A DNA stretch of 39,358 bases from assembly GCA_902779865.1 (NCBI GenBank), contig CACZDG010000028.1:1-39358 (forward strand). The letters are read 5' to 3'. This document shows, piece after piece, positions 23,258 through 33,166 of the stretch (the stretch's first letter is position 1; each line of letters begins with the position of its first letter). This stretch comes from an uncultured bacterium (GTDB taxonomy: Bacteria > Verrucomicrobiota > Kiritimatiellia > RFP12 > UBA1067). The notes beneath the pieces were generated by a model. The model was not told where the DNA came from, made no database searches, and saw only the letters and a program-made list of their open reading frames with translations. The position numbers were made by a program, and so were the translations under genes.

Positions 23258-24046
23258 ATGAAACACAATCTCTTGATTCTTGCGGCGGCGTGTCTCACGT
23301 TTGCCGGATGTTTTGACAACCACAGTCGGCCGGCTGATGTCGTGACCGTGACCTCGCTCGACGCCCTCGCGGCCACGAACCGCGCGGAGGTCGTGCGGCT
23401 GCTTCTGCGTGGATCGCCGAAGCCAGTGTCCGACGCAGACCTAAAGGGATTGTCCGAATCGGCATTGCAGCAGCTCGACCTTTCCGAACTCGGCATGGAC
23501 AAAATCCCCGAGACGGTGTGGACGCTGAAGGGCCTTACGAGCCTTTGGTTCGTGCGTAACAAGCTCGCTGAGATTCCCGCCGGCGTCGCTCAGCTGCCAG
23601 CTCTCACGTACCTCAATCTCGACGGCAACGCCATCGCATCCGTGCCCGATACGCTTTCCGGCGCGAAGACTCTCCGCTGGCTGCGCCTCAACGAGAACAA
23701 GGTGCGCGAACTTCCGGCGTCGCTTGGCACCTTGAAGGACTTGCGCCGCATCTACTTGCGCCGCAATCTGTTCACCTCCGTGCCGGACGTGGTGCAGGAG
23801 TGGCCTGAGTTGGAGACGCTTGCCCTCGACGACAATGCCATTACAGAGGTACCGGCCTGGTTGGGCGTGAAGTTGACGAAGCTGAAGTTCCTCTCCCTGA
23901 AGGGTTGCCCGATCTCGAAATTGCCCGAAGACCTCTCCGGCCTGAAGCAGTTGGTTGCGCTTAACTTGGCCAACTGCAAACTCAGTTCCGAGGAGGTGCA
24001 GCGCATCCGCGCGGCGCTTGGCGACAAGGTTGCCATCACCTTTTAA
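23258..24046 (+). CDS. leucine-rich-repeat lipoprotein
   Basis: A 262-residue protein with a lipoprotein signal (MKHNLLILAAACLTFAGC; lipobox TFAGC, Cys18). After a 40-residue linker there are about seven LRRs of 23 residues, pattern LxxLxLxxNxIxxVPxxL: LTSLWFVRNKLAEIPAGV, LTYLNLDGNAIASVPDTL, LRWLRLNENKVRELPASL, LRRIYLRRNLFTSVPDVV, LETLALDDNAITEVPAWL, LKFLSLKGCPISKLPEDL. This forms a protein-binding solenoid on the membrane surface. Ligand unknown. ATG 23258 is chosen from the lipobox and the -10 box; an upstream ATG at 23228 would sit in the hairpin. The DUF5107-TPR gene follows after 12 nt. Confidence 0.85.
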   Translation: MKHNLLILAAACLTFAGCFDNHSRPADVVTVTSLDALAATNRAEVVRLLLRGSPKPVSDADLKGLSESALQQLDLSELGMDKIPETVWTLKGLTSLWFVRNKLAEIPAGVAQLPALTYLNLDGNAIASVPDTLSGAKTLRWLRLNENKVRELPASLGTLKDLRRIYLRRNLFTSVPDVVQEWPELETLALDDNAITEVPAWLGVKLTKLKFLSLKGCPISKLPEDLSGLKQLVALNLANCKLSSEEVQRIRAALGDKVAITF

Positions 24047-24058
24047 GAGACGAGAAAC

Positions 24059-26599
24059 ATGAAATTGTCCTTTGCGTGTGTCGCAGGTGCATTCGGTGCA
24101 TCGTGCGCGTCCGTGGCTTTTGCAGCTTCCTCCGTTACGGAGGGGCTCGTCAAGATGCCCACGTATCCGTTCTCCGACCCAGATCCCGTGCCGTGTACGT
24201 CGGAGCGTCGCTACCCGTATTTCCGGTTTGATGGTTCCACGGCGGTCGCCACCACGCAGTCATGGACGTGTGTGACGCTAGAGAACGAACGCGTGCGCGT
24301 GACGGCGTTCCCGCAGATCGGCGGCAAGGTGTGGGGCGCGGTTGACAAGGATACGGGGCATGAGTTTCTCTACTACAACCACGCCGTCAAGTTCCGCAAC
24401 ATCGCGATGCGCGGTCCATGGTGTTCCGGCGGGATAGAGTTCAACTTCGGGATCATCGGCCATGCTCCCACGTCTTCAACTCCGGTCGATTGGACCGTGC
24501 GGAAGAACTCCGACGGCAGCGCGAGTTATTTCGCGTCCGCCACTGAATACGTCAACGGCACGACGTGGCAGGTGGAGGTGAACCTTCCGGCGAATGCCGA
24601 CTATTTCCTCACGCGCACGACCTGGTTCAACGGCGCGAATCTGCCTGGTCCGTACTACCAGTGGATGAACGCGGCGTATTCCGCGCGCGGGAATCCCTCG
24701 TTCGCCTTCCCCGGCTCGGCCTACATAGGCCACACCGGCGACGCACACGGGTGGAACGTGGACGAAAAGGGGCGCGACCTGTCCGTTTATGGCAACAACG
24801 CGTTCGGCCATTCTAAAAGCTACCACGTGTTGAACGGCGACAACCGCTTCTACGCGGTGTGGTGGCCTGAAGCGCAGTTCGGGTCGTACCACTACGGCGC
24901 GGAGAAATACGGACGCAAGATATGGATATGGGCGCTTTCGCGCGAGGGCGCGATCTGGGAGAACCTGCTCACGGACTCCGACGGTCAGTACGTGGAACTG
25001 CAGAGCGGACGCGCGTTCAACCAGCCGAGCCTTGAATCCGCGCTGACCCCGTTCAAGCACCCGGAGTTCGCGCCGGGGGCTACGGACATCTTCGAGGAAC
25101 GCTGGGGCGTGGTGCGCGACGCGGCGCACCTCGCATCGCTTACTGCGAACTGCGCTCACGTGGAGCGTCCGCTCAAGATGCCGGAAGACTTCGATTGGAC
25201 CACTGCGTACGGGCTGTATCTTTACGGACAGCAGGCGCTGCGCACACGCGACGACCGCAAGGGCGAACAGTTGCTGAACGACTGTCTCGCGAAGGAACCG
25301 CATTTCGTCCCCGCGCTCACGGCGCTTGCCGGTCTCGCCGCACGGCGCGGCGACTACGGCGCGGTGCGTTCCCTCTGCGCCCGCGCGCTCGCCGTTGACA
25401 CATACGACCCGCTGGCGAATTACCTAGACGGCTTCGCCGCGCACGCCGTCGGCGAGAACGACGTGGCGCGTGAAAGGCTTCTGCTCGCGGCGTACTCTCC
25501 GCTTTGCCGCGTATCTGCGTATGCGTTGCTTGCCAAGGGTGCGTTGCGCGCTGGCGACTGGGCGGCGGCGGCTGACTTCTCCATGAAGTCCACGCAGTCA
25601 GGAAGCTTCAACTTCGACGCGTTGCTCGTGCGGATCGTAGCAGCCCGAAAACGCGGCGATACGGCGTCTGCAAGGAACATCGTCAAGCTTGCGCGGCAGA
25701 TCGCGCCGCTGTTCCACGGTGCGCGGTTCGAGGAAAAGCTCATGGGCGACGTGGATGCGGACGGTTTCAAGTTCCTCGTGCGCAATGAATTCCCGGAGCA
25801 GACGTACATCGACCTCGCGGACTGGTACGAGGACGCCGGCCTTCTCGACGAGGCGCGCGAGCTCTACGGATACGCTTCCGACAACGTTATCGCCTGTGTC
25901 CGCCGTGCATACCTCGAACATCTAGCAGGCACGGTGAAGTCTGCGAAGCGCTCGCTTTCCGCCGCCGCCAAGCTTTCGGTCCGTTTTGCGTTTCCGTTCC
26001 GGCGTAATACGCGCAGGGCTCTTGAGTGGGCCGTCTCGGCCAACAGCTCGTGGAAGTTCCGTTACTTGCTCGCAGTGCAGCGCGCCGCGCAGTGTGCGCC
26101 AGATGCCGAGGTGGATTCGCTTCTCGCGAGCTGCGATAACGCGGACGATGCCGTTCTATTCCATTACAGGGCGCTCAGGCACAAGGGCGCGGAACGGCGT
26201 GCGGACCTGTTACGTGCCAGAAAACTTGACGATAGTTGGCGTATCGGACGCGACCTCGTGCAGACGCACTTGGACGAGAAGAACTGGGCGGAGGCTGAGC
26301 GCGTGGCCGGCGACTACCTTTCCCGTTACGGAGTCAATGTGCCGCTTCAGATGCTGTACGTCAAGTCTCTCTGCGGGTTGAAGCGCTTCGAGGACGCCGT
26401 GAAGTACCTTGAAGAGATGAACGTGTTGCCTGCAGAGGGCAGCGGCGATGCGCATGGCCTGTGGCAGGAGGCGTGGGAGGGTATCGCGCGTCAGGCTCTT
26501 GCCGCTGGAGACAAGGGCAAGGCGGATGCCGCGCTTATGCGCCGTGCTGAGTATCCTGAAAACCTGGGGCGCGGAAAACCGTACCCGGAGGACAAGTGA
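24059..26599 (+). CDS. secreted DUF5107 and TPR protein
   Basis: An 846-residue protein with a signal peptide (MKLSFACVAGAFGASCASVA, ending FAAS). Residues about 65-370 match DUF5107, a galactose-mutarotase-like sandwich fold: LENERVRVTAFPQIGGKVWGA, FLYYNHAVKFRNIAMRGPW, SGGIEFNFGIIGHAP, YYQWMNAAYSA and the IWIWALSREGAIWE stretch. From about 385 onward come TPR-like helical repeats (GEQLLNDCLAKEPHFVPALTAL, AADFSMKSTQSGSFNFDALL, EDAVKYLEEMNVLP). Such proteins sit in glycan-use loci, but no activity is proven. The TPR half may dock a partner such as the preceding LRR lipoprotein. Start ATG follows GAGACGAGAAAC. The MATE gene follows after 9 nt. Confidence 0.8.
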   Translation: MKLSFACVAGAFGASCASVAFAASSVTEGLVKMPTYPFSDPDPVPCTSERRYPYFRFDGSTAVATTQSWTCVTLENERVRVTAFPQIGGKVWGAVDKDTGHEFLYYNHAVKFRNIAMRGPWCSGGIEFNFGIIGHAPTSSTPVDWTVRKNSDGSASYFASATEYVNGTTWQVEVNLPANADYFLTRTTWFNGANLPGPYYQWMNAAYSARGNPSFAFPGSAYIGHTGDAHGWNVDEKGRDLSVYGNNAFGHSKSYHVLNGDNRFYAVWWPEAQFGSYHYGAEKYGRKIWIWALSREGAIWENLLTDSDGQYVELQSGRAFNQPSLESALTPFKHPEFAPGATDIFEERWGVVRDAAHLASLTANCAHVERPLKMPEDFDWTTAYGLYLYGQQALRTRDDRKGEQLLNDCLAKEPHFVPALTALAGLAARRGDYGAVRSLCARALAVDTYDPLANYLDGFAAHAVGENDVARERLLLAAYSPLCRVSAYALLAKGALRAGDWAAAADFSMKSTQSGSFNFDALLVRIVAARKRGDTASARNIVKLARQIAPLFHGARFEEKLMGDVDADGFKFLVRNEFPEQTYIDLADWYEDAGLLDEARELYGYASDNVIACVRRAYLEHLAGTVKSAKRSLSAAAKLSVRFAFPFRRNTRRALEWAVSANSSWKFRYLLAVQRAAQCAPDAEVDSLLASCDNADDAVLFHYRALRHKGAERRADLLRARKLDDSWRIGRDLVQTHLDEKNWAEAERVAGDYLSRYGVNVPLQMLYVKSLCGLKRFEDAVKYLEEMNVLPAEGSGDAHGLWQEAWEGIARQALAAGDKGKADAALMRRAEYPENLGRGKPYPEDK

Positions 26600-26608
26600 C
26601 GTTGCGGC

Positions 26609-28051
26609 ATGAAGCCGAATGAACGACTGAAGGACCTTGGCGAGGCTCCGCTTGGAAGCCTCGTGATGAGGTTTTCATGGCCGGCGCTCGTGTCCATGAC
26701 GCTGAACGCGCTCTATTCCATCGTTGACCGCATATACATCGGGCAGGGCTGCGGTCAGGACGCGATGGCGGGCCTCACGCTTGTATTCCCCGTGATGATG
26801 GTATTCGGTGCGTTTGGTGTGTTCGTGGGGGCGGGACATGCAGCCGTCCTTTCCATCAAGCTCGGAGAAGGGGACCGCACGGCTTGCGAGAAGGTACTCG
26901 GCGAGCTGATTGCGCTGAAGCTCCTGTTCTTCTTCATCCTGCCGCCGCTCGTATTCGTGTTCATCGATCCGATCCTCCGCTTGTCCGGTGGTGCGTCCGT
27001 GACGCCAGGCGCGTTCGAGATGGCGAAGATTTACCTGCGGCTAGTCGTATTCTCGCACCTCTTCTCGCATGTCGCCTTCGGACTCTCCGCCGCGATGCGC
27101 AGCGAAGGAGCAGTGCTGCCATCGATGATGTGCATGGTCGTGGGGTTCGGCGTGAATCTCATCCTCGACCCGATCTTCATCTTCGCATTCGATATGGGCG
27201 TGGCTGGCGCGGCGTGGGCAACGAACATTGCGATGGTGTGTTCCTGCGCGTGGGCGCTGTGGTACTACCGACCCGGACACAGCGTCGTGCGTCTGCGTTG
27301 GCGGAGGATCGGTTTTTACCGCGCCTATCTCGCAAAGGCGTGCGGCATAGGACTCTCGCCGGCCCTGCAGCAGCTCGCGGGCAGTCTCGTGAACGTGTCG
27401 CTCCAGCTCGCGTTCGCGTACTGGGCGGCAGACAAGGCCGCCGCCACCTCGCAGATCGCCTCGCTGGGCATTTTCCAGATGGTGACGATGTTTTTCGTAA
27501 TGCCGCTCATGGGTGTGCAACAGGGTGTTGCGCCGGTGATGGGTTACAACTGGGGGGCGCGGAACTTCGGCCGTGTGCGCAAGGCGCTTTTCCTCGGGTT
27601 GTGGACATCTACCGTAGTAGTCGCGTTTGCGGCCGCCGCGCAGGTTTTTGCCGCCGTGCCGATCGTGCGGCTGTTCACTGATGGCAAGGATGCGGCATTC
27701 GTGCGTCTTGCGGCGGGGGATCTGCGCGTCTCGAACTGCATGCTGTGGTGCATCGGGCTTAACGTGGTGGCCTCGACGTACTTCCAGTCCATCGGCAGAC
27801 CTCGTACGGCGATTCTACTTTCGCTCCTGCGCCAGGTCATTTGCCTAATCCCGTGCATCTGGATATTGCCGTACCTCGCCAGCGTAACGGGGTTTTGCGC
27901 CCCTGCAACGGCGATTTGGCTCTCCATGCCGATTTCGGACATGCTGGCCTGCCTTGCGACCGTCCCGCCGTTCATCGCCCACGCGCGTTTCCTCACACGT
28001 CTCCAGTCTTTCCGAGCTCCAAAAAACTTTTTTGCGCATATTGACCCGTAA
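26609..28051 (+). CDS. MATE family efflux transporter
   Basis: A 480-residue inner-membrane protein with about 12 hydrophobic segments in two similar halves. The N-terminus LGEAPLGSLVMRFSWPALVSMTLNALYSIVDRIYIGQ (read in parts) is characteristic of the DinF/MepA-like MATE subgroup; the second half has GIGLSPALQQLAGSLVNVSLQ and GVQQGVAPVMGYNWGAR, the paired family signature. Members export drugs or metabolites by H+ or Na+ antiport. There is no RBS in the 9-nt gap and the ATG follows the preceding stop closely. The last codons carry AAAAAACTTTTTT and the infA promoter. Substrate unknown. Confidence 0.92.
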   Translation: MKPNERLKDLGEAPLGSLVMRFSWPALVSMTLNALYSIVDRIYIGQGCGQDAMAGLTLVFPVMMVFGAFGVFVGAGHAAVLSIKLGEGDRTACEKVLGELIALKLLFFFILPPLVFVFIDPILRLSGGASVTPGAFEMAKIYLRLVVFSHLFSHVAFGLSAAMRSEGAVLPSMMCMVVGFGVNLILDPIFIFAFDMGVAGAAWATNIAMVCSCAWALWYYRPGHSVVRLRWRRIGFYRAYLAKACGIGLSPALQQLAGSLVNVSLQLAFAYWAADKAAATSQIASLGIFQMVTMFFVMPLMGVQQGVAPVMGYNWGARNFGRVRKALFLGLWTSTVVVAFAAAAQVFAAVPIVRLFTDGKDAAFVRLAAGDLRVSNCMLWCIGLNVVASTYFQSIGRPRTAILLSLLRQVICLIPCIWILPYLASVTGFCAPATAIWLSMPISDMLACLATVPPFIAHARFLTRLQSFRAPKNFFAHIDP

Positions 28052-28069
28052 AATGCAATGTGATATACT
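28041..28069 (+). promoter_or_regulatory. infA promoter, overlapping the MATE stop codon
   Basis: TTGACC (28041-28046), 17 bp, TATACT (28064-28069). The -35 lies within the last codons of the MATE gene. The leader to the ATG at 28097 is about 20 nt; ACAGAGAC is the nearest Shine-Dalgarno-like stretch. Confidence 0.7.
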
Positions 28070-28096
28070 ATCTTTTCCCAACTAAACAGAGACAAT

Positions 28097-28342
28097 ATGG
28101 CAAAAGACGACGACAAGGCTATAGAAGTGACGGGAACCGTTACAAAGGTTCTCCCGGCCACTATGTACAAAGTCCAGCTCGACAACGGGCACGAAGTGCT
28201 CGCCCACATCTCGGGAAAGATGCGGAAGTTCTTCATCAAGATTGCGATTGGCGACAAGGTGACGGTTGAGATTTCGCCGTACGACCTCGGAAAGGGGCGT
28301 ATCACTTATCGCCACAAGGAGCCTCCGCGTCCCCAGGCCTGA
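28097..28342 (+). CDS. infA: translation initiation factor IF-1
   Basis: An 81-residue OB-fold protein that binds the ribosomal A site during initiation. The line [29 protein letters not shown], read in parts, then [36 protein letters not shown] (in parts) is an almost textbook IF-1, with a slightly extended N-terminus (MAKDDDKA) and C-terminus (EPPRPQA). Typical IF-1 is 72 residues. It has its own good promoter and is followed by an ABC-F gene whose RBS overlaps the infA stop. Confidence 0.96.
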   Translation: MAKDDDKAIEVTGTVTKVLPATMYKVQLDNGHEVLAHISGKMRKFFIKIAIGDKVTVEISPYDLGKGRITYRHKEPPRPQA

Positions 28343-28350
28343 GGTGGCCG

Positions 28351-30111
28351 ATGGCGCGGCATCTACTTTCCCTGCACGGCGTATCGCTTGCTTTTGGAGG
28401 TGACTCCGTCCTTGACGGGGTCTCCTTGAATGTCGAAAGTGGCGTTCGCGCCTGTGTGACTGGACGTAACGGAGAGGGGAAGTCAACGTTGCTAAAGGTA
28501 ATCGCCGGTCTAATCGAGCCTGATGCCGGCGAGATAATACGCGCACCGGGTCTCAAGGTTGCGTTTCTTGAGCAGGAAGTGCCGTCCGACCGCGATGGCA
28601 CCGTGGAGGAAATCGCCCGTTCCGGCAAGATGATTTCTCAGATGGGGCTTGATCCCGCAGCCGTGTTCAACTCGCTTTCCGGTGGGTTGCGCCGCCGAGT
28701 GCTGCTCGCCCGCGCGCTTGCGGACGAGCCCGACCTCGTACTTCTGGACGAACCCACGAACCACCTCGACATCGCGTCTATCGAATGGCTGGAGGCGTTC
28801 ATCCGCCGGCAGACGGAGACTGCGTTCCTCTTCGTCACGCACGACCGCGCGTTCCTGAAATCGGTGGCCACTTACGTTTACGACCTCGACCGTGGAATCC
28901 TCTCCGGTTGGAACTGCGACTACCGTACGTTCCTTCAGCGCAAGGCGGATTTGCAGGCAGACGAGACCGCGCTCTGGGCGAAGAAGGCCAAGAAACTCGC
29001 ACAGGAGGAGGCGTGGATACGTCAGGGCGTGAAAGCGCGTCGCACGCGCAACCAGGGACGAGTGGAGGCGTTGCGGCAGCTGCGCCTTGAATTTGCGAAC
29101 CGTCGCACCGCGCCTGGCACCACGACCCTGCGTGTGGACACCGCCGCCGCGTCGGGAGACCGCGTCATCAAGATCGAGAACCTGTCCTTCTCCTACGGCG
29201 ACGGCCGCGAAATAGTGAAGGACTTCACGGCAGACGTCCTGAAGGGCGAGCGCATCGGCGTAGTAGGCGGCAACGGCACGGGCAAGACAACTCTCCTAAA
29301 GCTGCTCACAGGGTCGCTCGCGCCCACGTCCGGTTCGGTGACGCTTGGCACGCGCGTGGAGATGGCTTTCTTCGACCAGCTGCATGCGCAGCTTGACCGA
29401 GAGATGACGGTCAAGGAGGTTGTCGCTCGCGACCGCGATACCGTCACCGTCGGCGGCGTGACGAAGCACGTGTTCGCATACCTCGCTGATTTCCTTTTCA
29501 CACCGGAACGCGCCCGCACTCCGGTGAAGGCGCTTTCCGGCGGGGAGAAAGCGCGTCTGCTCCTCGCACGCCTATTCCTAAAACCGTCGAACCTGCTCGT
29601 GATGGACGAGCCGACGAACGACCTCGACGTTGAGACGTTGGAGCTGCTGGAGGAACAGCTGCTCGACTACAAGGGCACGCTTCTTGTTGTCTCGCACGAC
29701 CGTGCGTTTCTCGACAACGTGACGACGAGCTGCTACGTGCTTGCTGGCGACGGCGTGGTGCGTCCGTGCGCTGGAGGTTACGCTGAGGCGTCGCGGTTGC
29801 TGAAGCAGGTCAAGGAGGCGGCGGCGGAAGCCGTGTCCGCCCGCGCAGAAGAACGCCCGCAACGTAAGGCGGATGAAAAGACCCGTCCCCGGAAACTCTC
29901 CTACAAGGAGCAGCGTGAGCTGGAGGCGTTGCCCGAACGAATCGCGTCGCTTGAGGCGGAGATTGCGGAGATTGAGTCATCGCTCGGCGATCCCGCGTTC
30001 TACACGAAGGACGCATCGCGCGCATCGGCGTTGTCGGAGCGGCTATCCGCCGCGAAGGACGAGCTTGACGCCGCCGAGACGAGGTGGCTGGAACTTTCGG
30101 AGCTTGCTTGA
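28351..30111 (+). CDS. uup: ABC-F ATPase, Uup type
   Basis: A 586-residue cytosolic protein with two ABC domains and no membrane segments. First domain: Walker A GRNGEGKST (about residue 38), LSGGLRRRVLLARAL, LLDEPTNHLD. Second domain: Walker A GGNGTGKTT (about 305), LSGGEKARLLLARL, VMDEPTNDLD. Both have the ABC-F EPTN signature and the catalytic Glu. The linker is basic (KARRTRNQGRVEALRQLRLE), and residues 500-586 form the charged coiled coil (KLSYKEQRELEALPERIASLEAEI, in parts) typical of Uup. These proteins act on the ribosome or on replication/transposition intermediates. GAGGTGG overlaps the infA stop and serves as RBS for ATG 28351. Confidence 0.92.
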   Translation: MARHLLSLHGVSLAFGGDSVLDGVSLNVESGVRACVTGRNGEGKSTLLKVIAGLIEPDAGEIIRAPGLKVAFLEQEVPSDRDGTVEEIARSGKMISQMGLDPAAVFNSLSGGLRRRVLLARALADEPDLVLLDEPTNHLDIASIEWLEAFIRRQTETAFLFVTHDRAFLKSVATYVYDLDRGILSGWNCDYRTFLQRKADLQADETALWAKKAKKLAQEEAWIRQGVKARRTRNQGRVEALRQLRLEFANRRTAPGTTTLRVDTAAASGDRVIKIENLSFSYGDGREIVKDFTADVLKGERIGVVGGNGTGKTTLLKLLTGSLAPTSGSVTLGTRVEMAFFDQLHAQLDREMTVKEVVARDRDTVTVGGVTKHVFAYLADFLFTPERARTPVKALSGGEKARLLLARLFLKPSNLLVMDEPTNDLDVETLELLEEQLLDYKGTLLVVSHDRAFLDNVTTSCYVLAGDGVVRPCAGGYAEASRLLKQVKEAAAEAVSARAEERPQRKADEKTRPRKLSYKEQRELEALPERIASLEAEIAEIESSLGDPAFYTKDASRASALSERLSAAKDELDAAETRWLELSELA

Positions 30112-30128
30112 ATGATTCGCGTTTTGGC

Positions 30129-30157
30129 TTGACAAACGCTCTGAAAAGGCGTATAAC
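30129..30157 (+). promoter_or_regulatory. strong guaB promoter
   Basis: Consensus TTGACA (30129-30134), a 17-bp spacer and TATAAC (30152-30157). The leader is about 26 nt with AGGAG (30180-30184) 5 nt before the ATG. Confidence 0.85.
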
Positions 30158-30189
30158 TATACAGGCAAAGGCACAGATTAGGAGTTGAA

Positions 30190-31692
30190 ATGGCTGTTAA
30201 CAAATATCTAGATTCGTTCATGAAGGCGTTTCCCTACGAGGGACTCACCTACGACGACGTGACTCTCGTCACGCAATACGCTGATTTTCTGCCGGACGAT
30301 GCGTCCCTCGAAACGCAGTTGACGTCGCGCCAGAAGATGAACATCCCGTTCGTCTCCGCCGCGATGGACACTGTTACCGAAGCGCCGATGGCGATTGCGA
30401 TGGCGCTTGCGGGCGGCATCGGCGTAATCCACAAGAACCTTGAGGAAGACGACCAGGCGGCGCAGGTGGCGAAGGTCAAGAACTACCTCAACGGACTCAT
30501 CGAGAAGCCAGTCTGCTTCCACGCAAACGACGACATCAGCTTCCTTCGTGCTGAAAAGCGCCGCATGGGCCTCAAGTTCAACGGTTTCCCTGTCCTCGAC
30601 GACCAGGACCGCCTCGTTGGCATGATCACCTCCGGCGACATGCGCTACGCGCCGCTCGACGCCGCGAAGCTCGCCGACGTGATGCAGAAGAACCCGATTA
30701 CGGCGAAGCCCGGCACGTCCCTTAAGAAGGCATACGACATCATGCGCGCCAACAAGATCGGCAAGCTGCCGCTCGTTGACAAGGCTGGCCGCGTCGTGGG
30801 GCTCTATTCGTTCACGGACGTCCAGCGCCTCGTCGAAAACAAGAACCCCACGTACAATTGCGACGACCGCTTCCGCCTGCGCGCAAGCGCGTCCGTCAGC
30901 GGCGGCGCCGGCGACCGTTCGCGCATGGAGAAGCTCGCCGACGCGGGCGTGGACGTGGTGGTGGTCGATTCCGCGCATGGCCACACGAAGGGCATAATGG
31001 ACATGACCTCGTGGATCGTCAAGCACTTCCCGAAGGTGGACGTGATCGCGGGCAACATCGCGACGGGCGAGGCCGCCGTGGCGCTCGCGAAGGCCGGCGC
31101 ACACGCCGTGAAGGTTGGCATCGGGCCCGGTTCTATCTGTACTACTCGTGTCGTCTGTGGTGTCGGCATTCCGCAGCTTACGGCGGTTTACAACGCGGCA
31201 AAGGTGCTTCGCGGATCGGGTGTGCCCGTGATCGCGGACGGCGGCATCAAGCTCTCCGGCGACGTGCCGAAGGCGCTTGCGGCGGGCGCGTCGAGCGTGA
31301 TGCTCGGCAGCGTGCTTGCGGGAACGGAGGAAAGTCCGGGCGAGAAGATCTACCAGAACGGACGCCAGTACGTCGTCTATCGCGGCATGGGCTCGCTCGG
31401 CGCGCTCAAGAACGGCAAGGGTTCGCGCGCGCGCTATTTCCAGGACAATGAGGCGGACGAAGACCTCGTGCCGCAGGGCATTGAGGGAATGGTTCCGTAC
31501 TCTGGCCGCGTCCACTCCATTATGACGCAGTTCTGCGGCGGGCTCCGTGCGTCACTCGGCTACTGTGGCACGAAGACGATTCCCGAGCTTCAGGCCCGTG
31601 GCAAGTTCTACCGCGTCACGACGGCCGGTCTTCGCGAGGCGCGTCCTCACGACATCACGATCACGAAGGAAGCGCCTAACTACCGCGCTTAA
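30190..31692 (+). CDS. guaB: IMP dehydrogenase
   Basis: IMPDH oxidises IMP to XMP with NAD+, the committed step of GMP synthesis. The 500-residue protein starts [14 protein letters not shown], has [22 protein letters not shown] and GIGVIHKN, two CBS domains at about 95-220, then [10 protein letters not shown], the loop [11 protein letters not shown] with catalytic Cys317, [35 protein letters not shown] and the mobile flap region [10 protein letters not shown]. All active-site elements are intact and the length is normal. It has its own promoter and a separate promoter follows for argH, so it is probably monocistronic. Confidence 0.97.
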   Translation: MAVNKYLDSFMKAFPYEGLTYDDVTLVTQYADFLPDDASLETQLTSRQKMNIPFVSAAMDTVTEAPMAIAMALAGGIGVIHKNLEEDDQAAQVAKVKNYLNGLIEKPVCFHANDDISFLRAEKRRMGLKFNGFPVLDDQDRLVGMITSGDMRYAPLDAAKLADVMQKNPITAKPGTSLKKAYDIMRANKIGKLPLVDKAGRVVGLYSFTDVQRLVENKNPTYNCDDRFRLRASASVSGGAGDRSRMEKLADAGVDVVVVDSAHGHTKGIMDMTSWIVKHFPKVDVIAGNIATGEAAVALAKAGAHAVKVGIGPGSICTTRVVCGVGIPQLTAVYNAAKVLRGSGVPVIADGGIKLSGDVPKALAAGASSVMLGSVLAGTEESPGEKIYQNGRQYVVYRGMGSLGALKNGKGSRARYFQDNEADEDLVPQGIEGMVPYSGRVHSIMTQFCGGLRASLGYCGTKTIPELQARGKFYRVTTAGLREARPHDITITKEAPNYRA

Positions 31693-31705
31693 ATATTGTT
31701 CTCTC

Positions 31706-31734
31706 TTGATTTTCTGCCGTTTTTTTGGGATAAT
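31706..31734 (+). promoter_or_regulatory. argH promoter
   Basis: TTGATT (31706-31711), a 17-bp spacer that includes a T-run, and GATAAT (31729-31734). The start near 31741 gives a leader of about 20 nt to the ATG at 31762. The T-run might also help end guaB transcripts. Confidence 0.65.
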
Positions 31735-31761
31735 AAATAGCGTTCATTGGACAAAACAGAG

Positions 31762-33123
31762 ATGAAGACGGAGAAGACAATAACCGGCGACGTTGATCCG
31801 GATGTTCTCGACTACACGGTTGGGGACGATCCGGTGCTGGACATGGACCTCGTGACGTGGGACTGTCTTGGAACGGCGGCGCACGTGACGATGCTCTCGG
31901 AAATGCCTGTCACGCCGCCAGTGGTCACAAAGGACGAGGCCGCGCAGGTGCGTAAGGCCCTCGCGGGGGTGGTGTCCGCCGCAAAGGCCGGCGACTTCAC
32001 CATAGAGGAGTCCGACCAAGACGTACACATGGCGGTGGAGCGTCGCCTTACGGAAACCCTTGGCGACCTCGGCAAGAAGATACACACGGGACGCAGCCGC
32101 AACGACCAGGTGGCCGTTGACGTGCGTCTGCACGTCAAGGACCAGCTGCACGGGGTGATGTCCGAAATCGCGGCCCTTGCGCGTTCGCTCGTCGTCTTCG
32201 GGCGCGCGCACGACCGCGTGCCGATGGTCGGCCGCACGCACCTCCAGCCCGCGATGCCAAGTTCCGTCGGCGCTTGGGCCACGGGCCATGCGGAGATGAT
32301 CCTCGACCAGACCGCCAACATCGAGGCGGCGTATTCGCTTAACGACCTTTGTCCGCTTGGCTCCGCCGCAGGTTACGGAGTTCCGTTGCCGCTCGACCGC
32401 AAGCGCACAAGCGACTTGCTTGGCTTTGCTCGTCCCCTCCACAACGTGTTCGGCGCGTCGATGGCGCGCGGTGAGGACGAGGCCGCGCTCCTTTCCGCGC
32501 TTGCGCAGTTGATGGCCGTCCTTTCGCGTCTTGCGGAGGACATGATCCTCTTCTCCATGCCCGAGTTCGGCTACTTCACGCTTCCGCGCGCGTATTGCAC
32601 CGGTTCCTCCATCATGCCGCAGAAGTACAATCCAGACGTGCTGGAGCTGGTGCGTTCGAAGACGGCGCAGGTGCTGGGGCTCGCCACGGCGTCGCTCTCG
32701 CTCCTCCACGCGATGCCGGGCGGGTACAACCGCGATTTGCAGGACTGCAAGGGCCTCTACATGAAGGGCCTTTCCATCACGCGCACAACGCTCCGCATAC
32801 TTGCAAAGTTCGTTGACGGCATGGGCGTAGATGAAGGTCGCCTGCGCGCGGGGTTCATCCCCGGCGTGTTCGCGACGGACGTGGCGCTCAGGAAGGTGGC
32901 CGCCGGAACGCCTTGGCGCGAGGCGTACCACCAGGTGCGCGACAACCTCGAGGCTCTTTCCTCCGAAGACCCCGACGCGGCCGTGGCGGCGAAGACGCAC
33001 GCGGGCGCAACAGCAGGGCTGGACTGGGGCATGTACGACGCGCGGATCGCCGAGCTGGTCGCCAAGGCCGCCGGGCGCGCGAGGTCGTTCGAGGCGAAAC
33101 GCAAGGAACTTTTGGGCCGCTGA
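31762..33123 (+). CDS. argH: argininosuccinate lyase
   Basis: ArgH splits argininosuccinate into arginine and fumarate. The 453-residue protein has LDMDLVTWDCLGTAAHVTML at the start, ESDQDVHMAVERRLTE, HTGRSRNDQVAVDVRL, GRTHLQPAMPSSVGAWA and the fumarase-superfamily signature GSSIMPQKYNPDVLELVR, with the catalytic Ser in GSS. The typical N-terminal LWGGRF segment is replaced by DYTVGDDPVLD, as in divergent ArgH forms. ATG 31762 is preferred to a TTG at 31747 because it leaves room for a leader. argG is not nearby. exbB follows after 43 nt, so argH may be the first gene of the redox operon, though the pairing has no metabolic logic. Confidence 0.92.
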   Translation: MKTEKTITGDVDPDVLDYTVGDDPVLDMDLVTWDCLGTAAHVTMLSEMPVTPPVVTKDEAAQVRKALAGVVSAAKAGDFTIEESDQDVHMAVERRLTETLGDLGKKIHTGRSRNDQVAVDVRLHVKDQLHGVMSEIAALARSLVVFGRAHDRVPMVGRTHLQPAMPSSVGAWATGHAEMILDQTANIEAAYSLNDLCPLGSAAGYGVPLPLDRKRTSDLLGFARPLHNVFGASMARGEDEAALLSALAQLMAVLSRLAEDMILFSMPEFGYFTLPRAYCTGSSIMPQKYNPDVLELVRSKTAQVLGLATASLSLLHAMPGGYNRDLQDCKGLYMKGLSITRTTLRILAKFVDGMGVDEGRLRAGFIPGVFATDVALRKVAAGTPWREAYHQVRDNLEALSSEDPDAAVAAKTHAGATAGLDWGMYDARIAELVAKAAGRARSFEAKRKELLGR

Positions 33124-33166
33124 CGCATTGAGCGCAGTTCCCGTCACCGAGAAAAAAGGAAAACGC

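Noticed and set aside
30208-31515. 435-codon minus-strand open frame
   Set aside because: Antisense shadow of guaB; composition is typical of a shadow and no RBS or domain is seen.
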